Below, piece after piece: positions 32,346 to 44,599 of a stretch of DNA of 64,000 nucleotides. Position 1 is the first letter of the stretch; the number at the start of each line of letters is the position of its first letter. Both the position numbers and the translations under genes were made by a program. The notes below the pieces were generated by a model, which was given only the letters and a program-made list of their open reading frames with translations, was not told where the DNA came from and searched no databases. The DNA is from Podospora bellae-mahoneyi (taxonomy: Eukaryota; Ascomycota; Sordariomycetes; Sordariales; Podosporaceae). Location of the stretch: assembly GCF_035222275.1 (NCBI RefSeq), contig NC_085883.1:372001-436000 (forward strand), in the 5' to 3' direction.

Positions 32346-34857
32346 ATGTTGGCACTGGAAAACTTCAAAACCGACACAATCGAGAATGTATTCCAGCGAT
32401 GCATTCTCATCACTGGAACAACAGCTGCAGCTATCGATCACATCCTGCTCAAAGCCGAGTCTCGAAGGGGCAGGCCTGACCAGCCGGACAGCCATGGCCA
32501 GTTTCCAACGGCCACTTCAAGGCTTTAGCCCTCCTCACCCCTGGCCTCAATACCATCAGCGTCATCTCCGGAAACGACAGTGATGACAAGATCGAACTCC
32601 GCATACGGTACCTCCCCTTGACCAAGACGCCACCGCTGCACCTGGCTATCCTGATAGCCAAAGACTCGCCTTTGTCCATCGACTGTCCTCCTGTCAAATT
32701 TGGCGCCTTGAGCAGCACCCACTCCAGCCTCGATGCCGCCATCGCCAAGTTCCGCGTCACAGCCCTGATGTGGCAGGCTCTCGTTCCAGAAGAGATGCAA
32801 AAGGCAGATCCCGGCCGCCGCTCGTTTTGCTTGGAGGAGGAGAGGGGGGTGGATACGCTCACCCGAGATCAGGTCCAAAACTCTTTCACCTCACCCAAAG
32901 AGGCGATGGGCTTGGTCCCGCGTGTGCACCTTGTCCGTGCTAGCAGGACAGTGGCGGAAATTCGTGCTATGGATGGGCCACAACTGGAAGACGCGTTTGT
33001 CGAAGCCCTCAAGATCTGCGGCGGACCGTTCGTTGCCAGAAACAAACCTGTTGTTGCCGGCCTCATTCTAGATTCCCACTTTGACGCGAAGCGGAAACGG
33101 GTCCTGGGGCATGCAGCAAGAGGGAGATACGACCCGGATGGTCTGTCGCTTGCCATGTTCGGAAGTCACCTCACGTACGCTTGGCCCAGGTTCATGGATG
33201 AGATCCCCGATTGCTTGCTGGATACCAAACCATCTGGCGATTCAGTAGACGGCCGGTCTTGCTCCCCCTTGTGGCAAACCTGCGCCGTGGGCCAGCGAGA
33301 CTTTTTCTATCAAGTCCTGACGGCATTTGGCGCCAAGACTGAACAGTCCAGGCGGGTGGATGATATCGCTGAGTGGCCCATGGCCTTCCTCGGGTCTTGT
33401 CATGGCGAAAAGCATGCCGGGTGTCAACGTCTGTGGGATCGCGCCTGGGATGTTTCCGTCTACGGTCACCTCCGCGATCTGCTCTTCCTTCGCGCCTCCC
33501 GACCTCACTTCCGCGTCCCGGGCGACAAAAGCACCCTCTTTTGCCTTGACCCGCCTGTCATTGAGATATCTGGCACGTTTGAGAAAGCTGTTGTTACGAT
33601 TTCCTCCACCACGGGGATCAAACACTTCAGCACGGAGCAGGGGCCATGGCCTTCGGCCTCGTTTGTGAAGTGTAGCCCTGGCCTGTGGAAAGCGGTGCTT
33701 GACAAGGAGTGTATTGCGAGAAGCGTGCACAAGACATGGGGCATAAAGGTTCTGGCGGGGAATGGGCTGGAGACAGAGGTGCAGAATGTTTGGGCACATT
33801 TACACCCCGCCACGGTTTTCACTCTCCCGGGGCGGAGGGGCATTACCATTGAGAAGAAGAGTGTTGGTCCGCGGGGTGGTGCTCCTGTTTCGGGATCAAC
33901 AGGCTGGAGGGCGATGTTGAAGAAGAAAGACTCGGGTGGGAAGGTGGTGAGGGCTACAAAGTTGGCGCTGCATGTTGGTGATGCGCTTGACGGTGCCATG
34001 TTGTATTATTCTGACGGGACGTTCGTGACATGCGGACAACCAGGGAAGATACCGGGCGGTCACCAAAGAAGGTGTATTGGTCTCAGAAAGGGAGTGGAGA
34101 TCAAATGTGTAGCTGTGACAAGAATGGAGAGGAGCTGGTGGCCTTTGGTTGGGCTGAGGGTGTGGATGGGTGATGGGAGGGGGATGGGTGCGCTGAATGC
34201 ACGGCATCATGGAGGGAAGAATACCGAATTTCTTGTCCCAGGGAAGGGGAGGAGGATTGTTGGTTTGTTTGGACGGCATGGAGGTGTGGGGGGGTTGTGT
34301 AGTGAGTTTGGGATTATCACTGCGCCGGAGGGGGTGAGGTTGCCGGAGGAGGTGTATGATGAAACGAAGTGGGAGGTGGTAGATGGGGAGGAACAGGTGG
34401 GAGACGATAGGAAGAGGGAGGCTGAAAAGGAGGGGAAGGATGGAGGTCGTCGGGCAAAGAGAAGAAAGGCTGAGGTGAGTGAATCGTGTTTTGAGATAGG
34501 CGTGAGTTGAATAATAACCTTTTTATGATGACAGGACTCGATCGTACTTGAAAGTAACACCATGAAACTGGATGACGGCTGGGATTCAAGCAGTGACGAA
34601 GAAGGAGAGAATGACGTTGCGGATGATGCCGACTTTGGGTACGATGATTTCCGGACGTCCAATGCGTTCAAGGAGTTATATGAGGGCAAGGGATATGTAA
34701 GTACTAGTTGCAACATGTAAGTCTAACTCCATGCAAAGCCGGTTAGCAGGATAAGGGAGGGGGATACGGTTTGCAGGATTTGGATCGGGCTACGTCGGGG
34801 ATGGGGGCGTTGGGGGTTGGACTAATGGGACTGTTGCTGCTGGCGGGGAGGAGTTGA
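32346..34857 (+). pseudogene. Metallopeptidase-family (PF12044-like) gene without HExxH, frame broken near 32500
   Basis: The order of conserved blocks (FQRCILITGTT, LHLAILIAKDSPLSIDCPP, SSLDAAIAKFRVTA, GRRSFCLEEE, VVAGLILDSHFD, FGSHLTYAWPRF, the jacalin-like C-terminal part with HVGDALDGAMLYY and EFGIITAP) fits the fungal 'putative peptidase family' typified by yeast YIL108W. At the place of the zinc-binding HEVGHAFG motif this protein has YQVLTAFGA, so both His and the Glu are lost. Introns at 34475-34534 and 34697-34749 add an acidic stretch and a C-terminal hydrophobic helix (GALGVGLMGLLLLAG), stop at 34857. The first 50 codons (ATG 32346) are in another frame from the rest; the switch lies between about 32470 and 32505 without intron signals. 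Confidence 0.75.
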
Positions 34858-34917
34858 GTGATGGCTTTTGTGGTGGTGGTGGTCTGAGTTTGCTTCAAGA
34901 AGATACAAAAAACCTAA

Positions 34918-37417
34918 CTACCTAATCCAATATCGCATCCACATTCCTTGAGCCCTGCCCCGAAATTTCACAGCATTCCGTAGAGTCAGCAGTATTGCAC
35001 TGCCCACCGTCATCACGGCACCAGCAGCTGTCCACCCTGCGGGCGCTGAGCCGGCGAGGTCAGGTAAGACCCAACCAAGCGTCAACAGCACCGGTGAAGA
35101 TAAAAGCGAGAAAATAGGCAGGACAGTAAAGAGAAGTGTCACCCGCAAGCCGTTGTGGCGGACATCGGAATCCCCGAATTATGAACCCTAAAGAAACCCA
35201 CACGCACACATGAAAGGTGACTGTGACCCCGAACACATCCTTTCATCTAGCCCCAGTGAGCCCCGGGTCCAGATAATCGGAATTGATACCACTGGCAGGG
35301 TGGCAAAAAGTACGAATGCTGCGCCGCGCTTGCCTTTTTTCTTATAGCGTATGCCGTCCTGCTTATAACGCATATCATCAATCCATTGGAGCAGAAAGAG
35401 TCCAGGGCGGTAAAGTGGCTTCAAGATTGCTGTGATGAAGGCAGATTCATGGGCGTTAGCCTGGTTACCTCGATACTGCGGGTAGAGTGTTATAACAGAA
35501 CTGATCCACTTCTCTTTGATGTAGATCCACAGCCGACTGCTACATAACTAGCGAATAGTGTATGCCGCAAGCATCATACTAAGAGCTGTTATTGCCCAAC
35601 TATATAGAGTGCCCCTCCTTGGAACTCCTTTGAAGAGTAACATAATGATCAACCTGGCATCACTTTTAAGTTTGAGAAAGGAGGTTGGAAGGCTACATAC
35701 CAACATTTCCATCCCAAAAGCTGAAGTTGAAAAGCTCAAGGAATGAAGAGAAAGGCAAGTTCCGTGAGTCTCCACATTGCTTTTGCTTCGTGAAGCTGGA
35801 GTTGTCTTTCTGTGAGAGCGATTCGGGATTCAAATGTCGCTTGGGTTTTCACCATTTGTGTTCCAAACTCGTCGGCAATTTGAAGCATTTGGCTGAGCTT
35901 TCTCGAGGAGGTAGATGATATTTTGGAGTTATCAGTCAAGTTGACCGAAAGCCCTCTGTAGAACTTGAACAGCCCATGTGGCGCAGTTGAAGCTTGGCGT
36001 AAGGGTACTGTGACCGATCTCTGCTGAAGTGTATCGAGGCTCGAAAATGTCATTTCAAGTGTACGCAGAGTGTGACGTAGAATAGGATCAATCTCGCGCA
36101 AGTTTTCTAAGACGTGTTCCCAACTTCTGGACCGCAGGTTCTCCTCCACGCTCGCTGGGTTTCTCATTCTCTGTCTAATCTTTTCTATTAGTATGTGGCT
36201 TCTTGATGCAAGCACAATTAAGTCTTGTTGGAACAGCTCAAGTATCGACCAAATGACGAGCGGTGGCGAAGAGTCAGCAGACGTGGCATCCTCATGATGC
36301 CGGCATATGGAATCCACATCTCGTCAAGGGACCATTTGTTTTGTGAATTACTGGATGCGATGCCGCCGTCAGCGGGACGTCTTGTGCTGACAAGTCTTTG
36401 TTCAAACACATGTTCTGTATCCTGGCCTAGCAGTTTCCGCCAGGTGCCAGTCAAAGTGTACGCATCGATGAGGACAATGACTGTTGGGTAGCAATAAACA
36501 ACTGGGACGTCAAATGGCTAGCTTCTGCTTTTCTTACCCGTCACTGTGGAAATATCCAGATCGGACTTGGATTTATGAAAATATATCGATATGCACTGGT
36601 CAAGACCAGCAAGACCCCTGCCCTCGGACTCGGATGATGTTTAGAACAGAATAATGACCTTAATCGACGAAGCAACCCCGAGGCATCGCACTGGATGCTT
36701 TGCAGATGGGTACCCTGTAGGTTTTGTGGCGTATCTTCCTTCTTCATCGATAGTTCACGTCTATCAATCATTCGCGGCCCCATAAATGAGACCATGGTAG
36801 ATTGACCATGTCAAACAAAATTGGATGACACCATCGAACACTGAAGAAGGGTTTTGGTCGCTGCGATACCCCTCAGAGCCACGTGTCGCTATCCTGTGAC
36901 GCGCAATGCTGTGCCCAAAACTCAGGATCAATGTTGTAGACTGACCCCAACATCTCAACCACATCGAGCGACATCTGCTCCACCAACACAGCTCTGTCGG
37001 TCATGCCCGTGATATCTTACAAACAGTTCTTCAGCTCAGCCTCTCCTGACAGTATTTGGCCCGGGGACACCAACTCCAGTTTGTGAACATCCTGCATGGA
37101 CCTCGTCGCGGGCTTTCTTCGAGCTCCATCAGGTTGACTTGCTTGAGTTTAATAGAAGCTGGCTGATTGAATGTTGTTTGTGCCTTCCAACTGACTACCC
37201 CACCACGTGAGTAAGGATTGTCTAATCTGTGGACCATCTGGGAAGCAAGGTGCATTTGAAGGGGTTTGAGTTGCGGCGCTTTGTTAAGTGCAAGAATGCG
37301 GTCAATATAGGATGTTTGGGCTGGGCTAGTATCAGAGCACTGCTGATGAGCTTCCTGGTTACCAGTATATTCAAGGCACACCTCGGTGCCATTGTCGGTT
37401 AGATGTGGGTCAGACAT
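34918..37417 (-). pseudogene. CorA-like membrane protein pseudogene
   Basis: Read on the minus strand: an N-terminal domain (ATG 37417), then MSLDVVEMLGSVYNIDPEFWAQH, a long helical part (LIEKIRQRM, RQLQLHEAKAMWRLTELAFLFIP), a first membrane segment with SAFGMEM where CorA proteins have GMN, then TYPQYRGN-like and KPLYRPGLFLLQWIDDMRY, and more hydrophobic segments to 34918. This matches fungal CorA-like (Mg transporter-like) proteins. Breaks: stops near 37000 and 36895, a one-base shift at about 35736-35742 between FIP and LSF, and TAG at 35548-35550 inside the membrane part. The GMN selectivity motif reads GME. Clearly not functional as it stands. Confidence 0.65.
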
Positions 37418-38874
37418 CGCAGGTGCTAAGCCTTTCGATTAGGCAATAATATTGTTATCGGTAGGAACAGTGCTATTTCTGCCGTTGCAGGCAGTGTCGT
37501 TTTGTACATGTGTGCTTATAGCAACCATGATGGTGTTTGATGAATGATAATGATCTCGAGCGCTCATGATTGAGAAATGCTGACGAGGAATTTCAGCACC
37601 CGCGACGATATCGCCGTCGGTGCTGACGAGGTGACCAAGTTTTTGCGGCTGGTATGTCAGTGGGTATTGGCGGAAGGGGAACACCAACCTTGTGTATGGC
37701 CGCCAGCCGAGCGGTACTTGCTTTTGCCATTGCTAAGCATGGATGTACTTTGGCGAGTTGTCGGGTTGGCGAGGGGAGGGCATCGGGAAGAGATGAGTAG
37801 ACTGGGAAATTGGGAGCAAAGAATGAGGCTGTGAATGAGCCCTTCACGCAGAAGGGTATTGCCAGCCACACGGGGCGTTGTTAGAGAATGATGGTATGGA
37901 TGTTGAGTTTCAAGTCGAGCAACTTTCAACCAGGGCGGTCGCGGTCGCGGGCTATTAGGTGTTACATAACTTAGCAATAGACCCTCATGGCATCACAAAG
38001 CAGCATGTGTCTGCATACCTCAAGTACCGCAAGCCTTCTCTAGGGTCACTTCGGCCAGCCCGCTGTGTGCAAAGCCTGAGACATATCGCCTCGGGACCTG
38101 AACCCCTGAACCCCTAAACCCCTGAACCCTTGATTATGCAGGTACCAACACCATTAGGTCCTACATTTTTGAGACCCACTGATGGCCTTTCGTTCGCCAC
38201 CTATTTTCCATCAGCCTTTCGAAGGCTTTTAAAATTAGAGTGGGACTCAGCTTGCCGCCAGGGCGTTTGATGAGGTTGAATACAACCGCCCTGTATGACT
38301 TTCACCGAGCTATAAGTCAGGCTCCGAACATTTTCGGCCAGGCCTTATGGCGAGTGACCTGCTTTGCCCAGTAGCTGTTTACAAGCACGCGCGCTTACTG
38401 AAGGTGGCGTTGCGTGCTGACAGATTTGCAGTTTTCTCTCCCAAAGCAGGCTACCAATCAGGTCAGATCTGTATTGTGGCTACTGCAAACTTTCAACTGC
38501 AATGTTGTACCATAATGCGATAGGCACCTTAAATGACCGTGAGGCTAGGGTGGCGTGTCTCTGTTATTGGTTGTATCAGAGCGCTGGTCAGTCGCAGATA
38601 TTGGAGTTGGGCCTTGGGGGCGACCATAGTGTCTATGTCGGCGATCAGGAAAGAATCAGGACAGGTGCTGACATCTTGCGGCCAGTGTAGATGGTTGCAT
38701 GAAGAATTACCATGAACAGGTATAAAGGGACGGCCCCGAATCACCTACCTACCTAGTAAGTCTCTCCTCAAACTAAGCCATCACACTCAGCAGTTTTCTC
38801 TCAACTCTACCAATAACCTCAACACTCCAACCGAAAAACACGAATATCACAATCTTCAAAGTCAACCCAGCAAA
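37418..38874. other. Intergenic region with a 9-bp repeat
   Basis: About 1.45 kb. CTGAACCCC occurs about four times in tandem at 38097-38131. Open frames on both strands lack protein character. A TATAAAG at 38721-38727 belongs to the next gene. Confidence 0.4.
38721..38727 (+). promoter_or_regulatory. TATA box of the 38875 gene
   Basis: GGTATAAAGGG lies about 150 bp before ATG 38875, with a long leader of CAA/CTC repeats between. Confidence 0.5.
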
Positions 38875-39365
38875 ATGATTGCCATCAAGTCCATCCTTGC
38901 CCTCCTTGCCCTCGGCACTGCCTCTATTCTTGCAGCTCCTGCTGCAAGCATCAAGTTCTCGCCTCGTCAGAGTAACGAGGTTTCCGTCTTTGCCTGTACT
39001 GAGGCACGCTTCACCGGAGAGTGTCGCATGCTGGCAACACCGGCCGAACAATGCTGTAAGTTTGGCTCACCAACTGAATATCAATTTTTATGAAGCTGAC
39101 AGGGCCAAGTCAACATTGACCCGGCCTGGAACGACGTTATCAGCTCCATCCAGAATCTCGAGAGAGACAGGTTCAAGTGCAAGTGGTTTGAGTAAGCGGC
39201 TCTTGACAACCTAGAAGGGAATGTTTGCGTGCACTGACAAGTGAATCGAACAGGCACCAGAACTGCGAAGGAAAGGAGTACAAGAACCAGGATGATGCCG
39301 ATCTGACGGATGGGAACGGCTTTTTCGATGATCGCATTACTTCTTGGTTTTGCGAGAGGAAGTGA
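38875..39365 (+). CDS. Small secreted protein, beta/gamma-crystallin-like
   Basis: Three exons (38875-39055, 39110-39191, 39254-39365) give 124 residues. The signal peptide is MIAIKSILALLALGTASILAAPA. The mature part has ACTEARFTGEC, a Cys after PAEQ, then WNDVISSIQ, CKWFEHQNCEGKEY and WFCERK. The pattern 'xFxGxC ... SSI ... CxxYxxxxCxG' resembles the beta/gamma-crystallin-like fold found in small secreted fungal proteins. The first intron's acceptor is taken as CCAAG (39109), because the nearer CAG breaks the frame. Extracellular; target unknown. Confidence 0.7.
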
Positions 39366-41750
39366 TGCCCGAGGGGAAAGATATCATGACTGATGGCTGG
39401 CCATCATGTTCTAGGTCGAGTGTCGACAATATGGGAGTTTCATGTTTGGGTCTGTTATTATTGTGTAAGATTAGTACCTAGATACCTACCCACGCTCGTT
39501 AAATGTTTCTTTGTCTTGTAACCCGCACTTATCTGCATGAAAAAGGACTCCAAAATATGCAAGTCATCTATCTCGAAGTTGAGGTTCTCTTGACCGGCTG
39601 GCTTCCGTCTGGGGGTAGGTAGCTCTCTGCCGGTTTCACTGTGCTAATTGAAGGGTGGGGTCTCGGAAGCGTCCAACTCTTGGGACTACCTAGGTACCTA
39701 CTCCCGTTGCCTGTAATGGAACTTCACGACACCAACCAAGTTGGTAACTTGTCACTTTGAAACCGGTGCTCCATCAGCTTAAAGATCCTTCATGCAACTT
39801 GAGTTTCCATGCACCAGCTCTGCGATAGGAAAACGTCGGAGCCGTTGTTATGTCGGCTACGGGCTGTTGACGACCACTATTGCCGACAGCCGGACCGCAC
39901 CCCTCTTGTTTGCATCGGTGTTAACCAGCTATGTAGTGGCTCCTCGACTGGGTCGTCGGCTACGCAACCCCCTACCTCGTCAACTACGGACCAGGCCAAT
40001 AGGTCAACTTCCTGAGCAAGACTTTTTCGTTTGGTTAGCCGCCTGTTTTCTGTGTATCGCATTTGTTTACTTCTCTGTCTACGGGACAGAAGGTCTGTCA
40101 TCGTAAGAGGTTGACGAGACGTACAGCCAGACTTCTTCAAACGTTATTGATTGGTGAAGTAAAGGGTCAGTACCATCGGGGAGCAGGGATGATGCACTTT
40201 CCGGTTAGTCCGGGGGAAAGGTCGACTCTCAGTAGTGGGGTGGGTGTCAGTGAGCAGAGTGTGGTGGCTCCGGCTGTGACTCGAGCTGCAGGTCCGGATG
40301 AACGAGGAAGGGGGGCAGTGCCTGTGCAGAGATCGATTCCTTGGTAAGTGCCAGTGCTTGGGCCTGGGCAGATTAACACGAGAGACGCTGGAGAGACCGG
40401 GGAGGCCTGGAAGAAGGGTGTTTATTGAGGACTCTCACCATGAGTAAGGTGGATCTGGTGAAAAGGCAGGGGGCTGACGGATGATGCTACGATAATGTCA
40501 CATGTGAATATATTGTGAAATTACCTCGCATAGATCAAACTGCGTTGAATATTGGGGAGTTTAAAGCCTTGGTTGATTTTCGGAGAAAACGATGATCTTT
40601 CAGGGGTATGAATAGGGGTACCCTAACCCTTGGCAGTCACCTCTATCTAGTGCTTGGAGGCCAAGAAACGTGTGGTTGCAGCCAATCAGCCCTCAATCTT
40701 TTGATTGCATGGGAATCTTCGATAGGATACTATATATCGAAAGATTGATTAAGGGGCGTATTAATCACGCAATACGGGAACCGGTAGGTCGGGTCTGCTC
40801 GATCCGCGCTTGTCTATCTCCATGAGCCGCTCCCACCACACTAAAAAGATGGTGCAGATGTCTTGGATGGTATCAGTGCATCAGAGTATCAGTTTATCCT
40901 GTTTGGTCCATGACCATCGCATACTCTTCCCATTGTTTTTTAACCTTATCTAGCTGAAGTCAGACCTGTGCCCCTGATGGCAAGAGATGAGGTAGAATAC
41001 GAGAATCCATTCGAAAACCTTCTCAGCGCTCAGGCTTCGGGTCAATGCGATTCGAGAGACAAAATCTCCGATTCGTGCTGTTAGACGGATGTCAGGTGCC
41101 ATCTTGCCGAACAGCACCGGCGGCCCAGGTAATAACAAGGCCGATCAGCACACCCGAGTCTGATTTCCTCAAGAGCACAAGCCCGGGACAAGATGCCCAA
41201 CGGGGCGCTTCCCCGCATTCCAGCTTTGGGAAGTTCGGTCGACTACGATCCGGGGTTACATTCTGGGCTTCTTTCGGCTGCGCAGCCCTGGGCCGCTCTT
41301 GGCAAGACGCTCTATCCATCGGCTACAACCCTGGCCCACCTTATGGTTTTTGCTGCAAGGCACGACCGTTTGCTCTCAGGCACGAATAGAGTTGCCGGCT
41401 TGGACTGTCCACCAGGCCAAGTTCGCGGCCGGAAGCCCGGGGCCGTCGCTCCGGTTATTTTCTTGTCCCGAGTCGCCCCCGGCTCGGTTCGAGATAGCGG
41501 CGGCAATTCTTTATGGAAATCTCCACAATGCGGAGGAGGACCAGAAGGTGATCATGACGGTGAGGTCAGAAGGGGACATGGATGGAGCCTACCCTCCGAG
41601 CCGAAGGCAAAGTGACAGTAGCACCAACCATTGACAGCAACCACCAGGGAAATGCATACTTAACCGACGCGATCCTTCTCCTCGGTTTCCTTCCCCTCTC
41701 CTTTCTCGTCACGGTTCCTCACTACTCCAGTGTCATCACCAACCGCCACC
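39366..41750. other. Large intergenic region upstream of the cellulase
   Basis: About 2.4 kb. The distal part has no gene. The proximal 600 bp is GC-rich and holds candidate carbon-repression sites (separate entry). An open frame at 41193-41615 is promoter sequence, not a gene. ATATATCGAAAG near 40731 is a TATA-like string with no gene behind it. Confidence 0.4.
41211..41482. promoter_or_regulatory. Candidate CreA/CRE1 repressor sites
   Basis: SYGGRG matches at 41211-41216 (minus), 41250-41255 (plus), 41437-41442 (plus) and 41477-41482 (minus), 270-540 bp before the cellulase ATG. Catabolite repression by CreA/CRE1 through such sites is standard for fungal cellulases; the sites here are motif matches only, and the region is GC-rich. 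Confidence 0.35.
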
Positions 41751-43139
41751 ATGTCCTCCCTCGCCACTCTTCTCACGGCCGGCCTCACCCTCAGCGGGTT
41801 GGCTGTTGCCCAAAAGCCCGGTCCCACCAAGGAGGTGCACCCCAAGATCACCACCTACCGCTGCAGCAAGAAGCACGGCTGCAAGCCCCAGACCAACTAC
41901 ATCGTCCTCGATTCGCTTGCTCACCCCGTCTACCAGGCTGCTGCTCCTCAGTATGGCTGCGGTGACTGGGGCCAGAAGCCCAACGCCACCGCCTGCCCTA
42001 CTAAGGAGGCCTGCGCGAAAAACTGCATCATGGACGGTGTCTCCGACTACTCGGCCTACGGTGTCACGACCAATGAGACGGCCCTGACTCTCGAGCACAT
42101 TCTCCCCAACGGAAAGTTTGTCAGCCCAAGAGTCTACCTTTTGGACAAGAGCAAGCAGAAGTATGAGATGCTCAAGCTCACCGGCAACGAGTTCACCTTC
42201 GACGTCGACGCCACCCGCCTTCCTTGCGGCATGAACTCCGCTCTGTATCTGAGCGAGATGCCCGCCGATGGCAACAAGAGCAAGCTCAACAAGGGCGGTG
42301 CTTACTACGGCACTGGTTACTGCGACGCTCAGTGCTTTACCACCCCCTTCATTGGTGGTGAGGTATGTTGATTTCCATGTTATCATTTGGTTTTCATCGT
42401 AGGGAGGTTTACTAACGCGATTGCGGCGAAATAGGGCAACATCGAAGGCAAGGGCTCCTGCTGCAACGAGATGGACATTTGGGAGGCCAACTCCCGCGCC
42501 ACCCACGTCGCGCCCCACACGTGCAACAAGCCCGGCCTCTACCTCTGCGAAGGCGAGGAGTGCGGCGGCACCAAGGCCGGTGTCTGCGACAAGCCCGGCT
42601 GCGGGTGGAACCCCTACCGCGTCAACGTGACCGACTACTACGGCAACTCGGACGAGTTCAAGGTCGACACCCGCCGCCCTTTCACCGTCATCACCCAGTT
42701 CCCCGCCGACAAGAACGGCAAGCTCACCTCCATCAAGAGGTTCTATCAGCAAGATGGCAAGACCATTGAGACCTACTCGGTTGACGTCGATGGTCTCCCC
42801 AAGGTCGACGGTTTGAACGACGAGTTCTGCGCCGCTACTGGTGCCGAGAGGTTCCTCGAGCTGGGCGCCCACAAGGGCATGGGCGAGGCGATGACGAGGG
42901 GTATGGTTCTTGCTATGAGCATCTGGTGGGACGAGGGCGGTTTCATGAACTGGCTCGACAGCGGCGAGGCTGGGCCGTGCGCACCTACTGATGGTGACCC
43001 GAAGAATATTGTCAAGGTTGAGCCCTTCCCCGTTGTCACTTATAACAACATGAGGTGGGGTGAGATTGGCTCTACATTCAAGGATGAGAAGGAAGGCAAG
43101 GGCAAGGGCAAGGGCAAGCACAGACGCTCGATTCAGTAG
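41751..43139 (+). CDS. GH7 endoglucanase (cellulase), no cellulose-binding module
   Basis: Two exons (41751-42362 and 42435-43139; donor GTATGT, acceptor ATAG) give 438 residues. Signal peptide MSSLATLLTAGLTLSGLAVAQ. The GH7 signature is EMDIWEAN, with Glu216 nucleophile, Asp218 and Glu221 acid/base. Other family marks: YGCGDWG, TGYCDAQC, CGWNPYRVN, GMVLAMSIWWDEG and many paired Cys. Lack of the long tunnel-forming loops and length point to endoglucanase rather than cellobiohydrolase. It cleaves internal beta-1,4 bonds of cellulose outside the cell. There is no linker or CBM1; instead the protein ends in a basic GKGKGKGKHRR tail. Start chosen at ACCATGTC, which begins the signal peptide. Confidence 0.93.
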
Positions 43140-44001
43140 GCGATGTCCAGTGTCGAGGGAGGAGAGATAGATAGGAAGACAAAAGCATAGCCCACGGAGG
43201 GTCGAGTACATAATGTAGTACCATGTTCAAATATGCATTCTTTATGGATTATTAGACCATCAACACATCGCTGTTGAGATATTTGCCATTTGGATATGGC
43301 TGTGCATTGTACTCGGTGACGCTGACTGTGTGGGAAAATTGATATCTCGGCTCGTGATCCATATATGTGGAAGAATAGTAGCATTGCGCTGATGGTATGA
43401 CCGTAGACTTGCCCCTTTAATCTCGAAAAGGAGAACTTGCGCACCGGGGTTAGTTTCCAGGAGGCACTATATGATCTTCCAGAGGCTAACTATCTGGCGC
43501 TAAGTTAGGGACCGCCTACCCCTACAGTGCGAATCTTGTGATTTTCGGTAAGCACCAGGTGCATGATACTTACCTGCAATTGGTGCATTTGCTACGAGAC
43601 TGGGGATTTACGCCTGCTCGTTCAGCCTCGTGTTAGCACTCATGGCAGACCTTATGAACAACACGTCGTGGCGAGCGAGGAGTTTAGCGGAGTATCACGA
43701 CTCACTGGAAGCATGGTTCCAGGTTGTCAGCGTCACAACAGGACCATGACTGCTGTTGGCGATAGCTTCATCACGAGGATGGTGAGCAACATATTACGTA
43801 AGCTCAATGGCGATGGAACGTGGCTACGGTCGAGTGATATGGTTCCACTGCCCGTCAAGAAGTCAAGAAGCCCTCGTCTCTGGGTCAGAGCGAGCAGTGT
43901 GTATATAAGGACACATCATCGCTTTTAAACAATACTCTCTCATCACCAACTCATTCACCATCACCACCACTAGCCAAACAACGTAGCCCAACACCACCAA
44001 G
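43140..44001. other. Intergenic region
   Basis: About 860 bp: cellulase 3' region, then promoter of the lysozyme-like gene. An open frame at 43563-43928 lacks protein character. TATATAAG at 43902-43909 is a good TATA box 93 bp before ATG 44002. Confidence 0.45.
43902..43909 (+). promoter_or_regulatory. TATA box of the 44002 gene
   Basis: GTGTATATAAGGAC, followed by a CACCA-rich leader to ATG 44002. Confidence 0.6.
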
Positions 44002-44599
44002 ATGCCTTTCACCTGGTACCGAGGCCCAGTCTCCAACCTCCCCCCCATGAGCCAGTGGAAGCCTTTTGAAGAAATCTTCAACCTCAACAAGCCCCAAATG
44101 TTCCAAACCGGCAACACCGGCGAGGATATCGACCCTATCAGGAACGCCGTCCTCGAGTGCGCCAAGATCGGCGTCGACGAGCGCGTCATCTTCTGCATCA
44201 TCATGCAAGAGTCCAGCGGCGACGTCGGTATCCGCTCCACTTGGAGCATGGATGAAGTGGTAACTGCCGGGCTGATGCAGGCTTCTGGCAGTCCTGGGTA
44301 TCCCGGGCAGCATAGGCTTACGCAGGTATGTGGAGACTTTCGACGAAAGAGGGAGAATCTACCTACACTGACAAGTTGGTGGTAGGATCAAATTACTGGC
44401 ATGGTCCGCCATGGAACGAAGCACTACAAGCGAAATTTGAGAAAGTTTAGAAACCAGTGGAATGCGGATACTATTTACAAGGCTTTGAGATGCTTATAAT
44501 TCGGGGAGGGTGAACCAGGGAAATTTGAGTGATGGGTTGGGGGCTACCGCGGCGTATGTAAGTGATATGGCGAACCGTCTTTGTAGTCGTCTATCTTGA
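44002..44599 (+). pseudogene. Lysozyme-like (SLT fold) protein, frame broken near 44494
   Basis: Exon 1 (44002-44325) and exon 2 (from 44386) read TWYRGP..., then FNLNKPQMFQTGNTGEDID, the active-site region GVDERVIFCIIMQESSGDVG (Glu of MQES as catalytic acid), AGLMQASGSPG and DQITGMV. This matches fungal transglycosylase/lysozyme-like secreted or cytosolic proteins. The frame stops at 44499 after KALRCL; skipping one T at 44494 opens YNSGRVNQGNLSDGLGATAAYVSDMANRL to 44599, which is the family's usual C-terminus. So the gene carries one extra base, by mutation or assembly error. No signal peptide is seen. Confidence 0.7.

Noticed and set aside
38097-38131. CTGAACCCC repeat as a CRISPR or telomere array
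   Set aside because: Only four adjoining 9-nt units with no spacers; a simple tandem repeat.
41193-41615. 140-residue open frame upstream of the cellulase
   Set aside because: It lies in a GC-rich promoter region and has no protein-like order.
41736-43211. 491-residue open frame antisense to the cellulase
   Set aside because: It covers the GH7 exons and intron alike, has low-complexity Leu/Gly/Ala content, and is explained by strong third-base bias of the cellulase.
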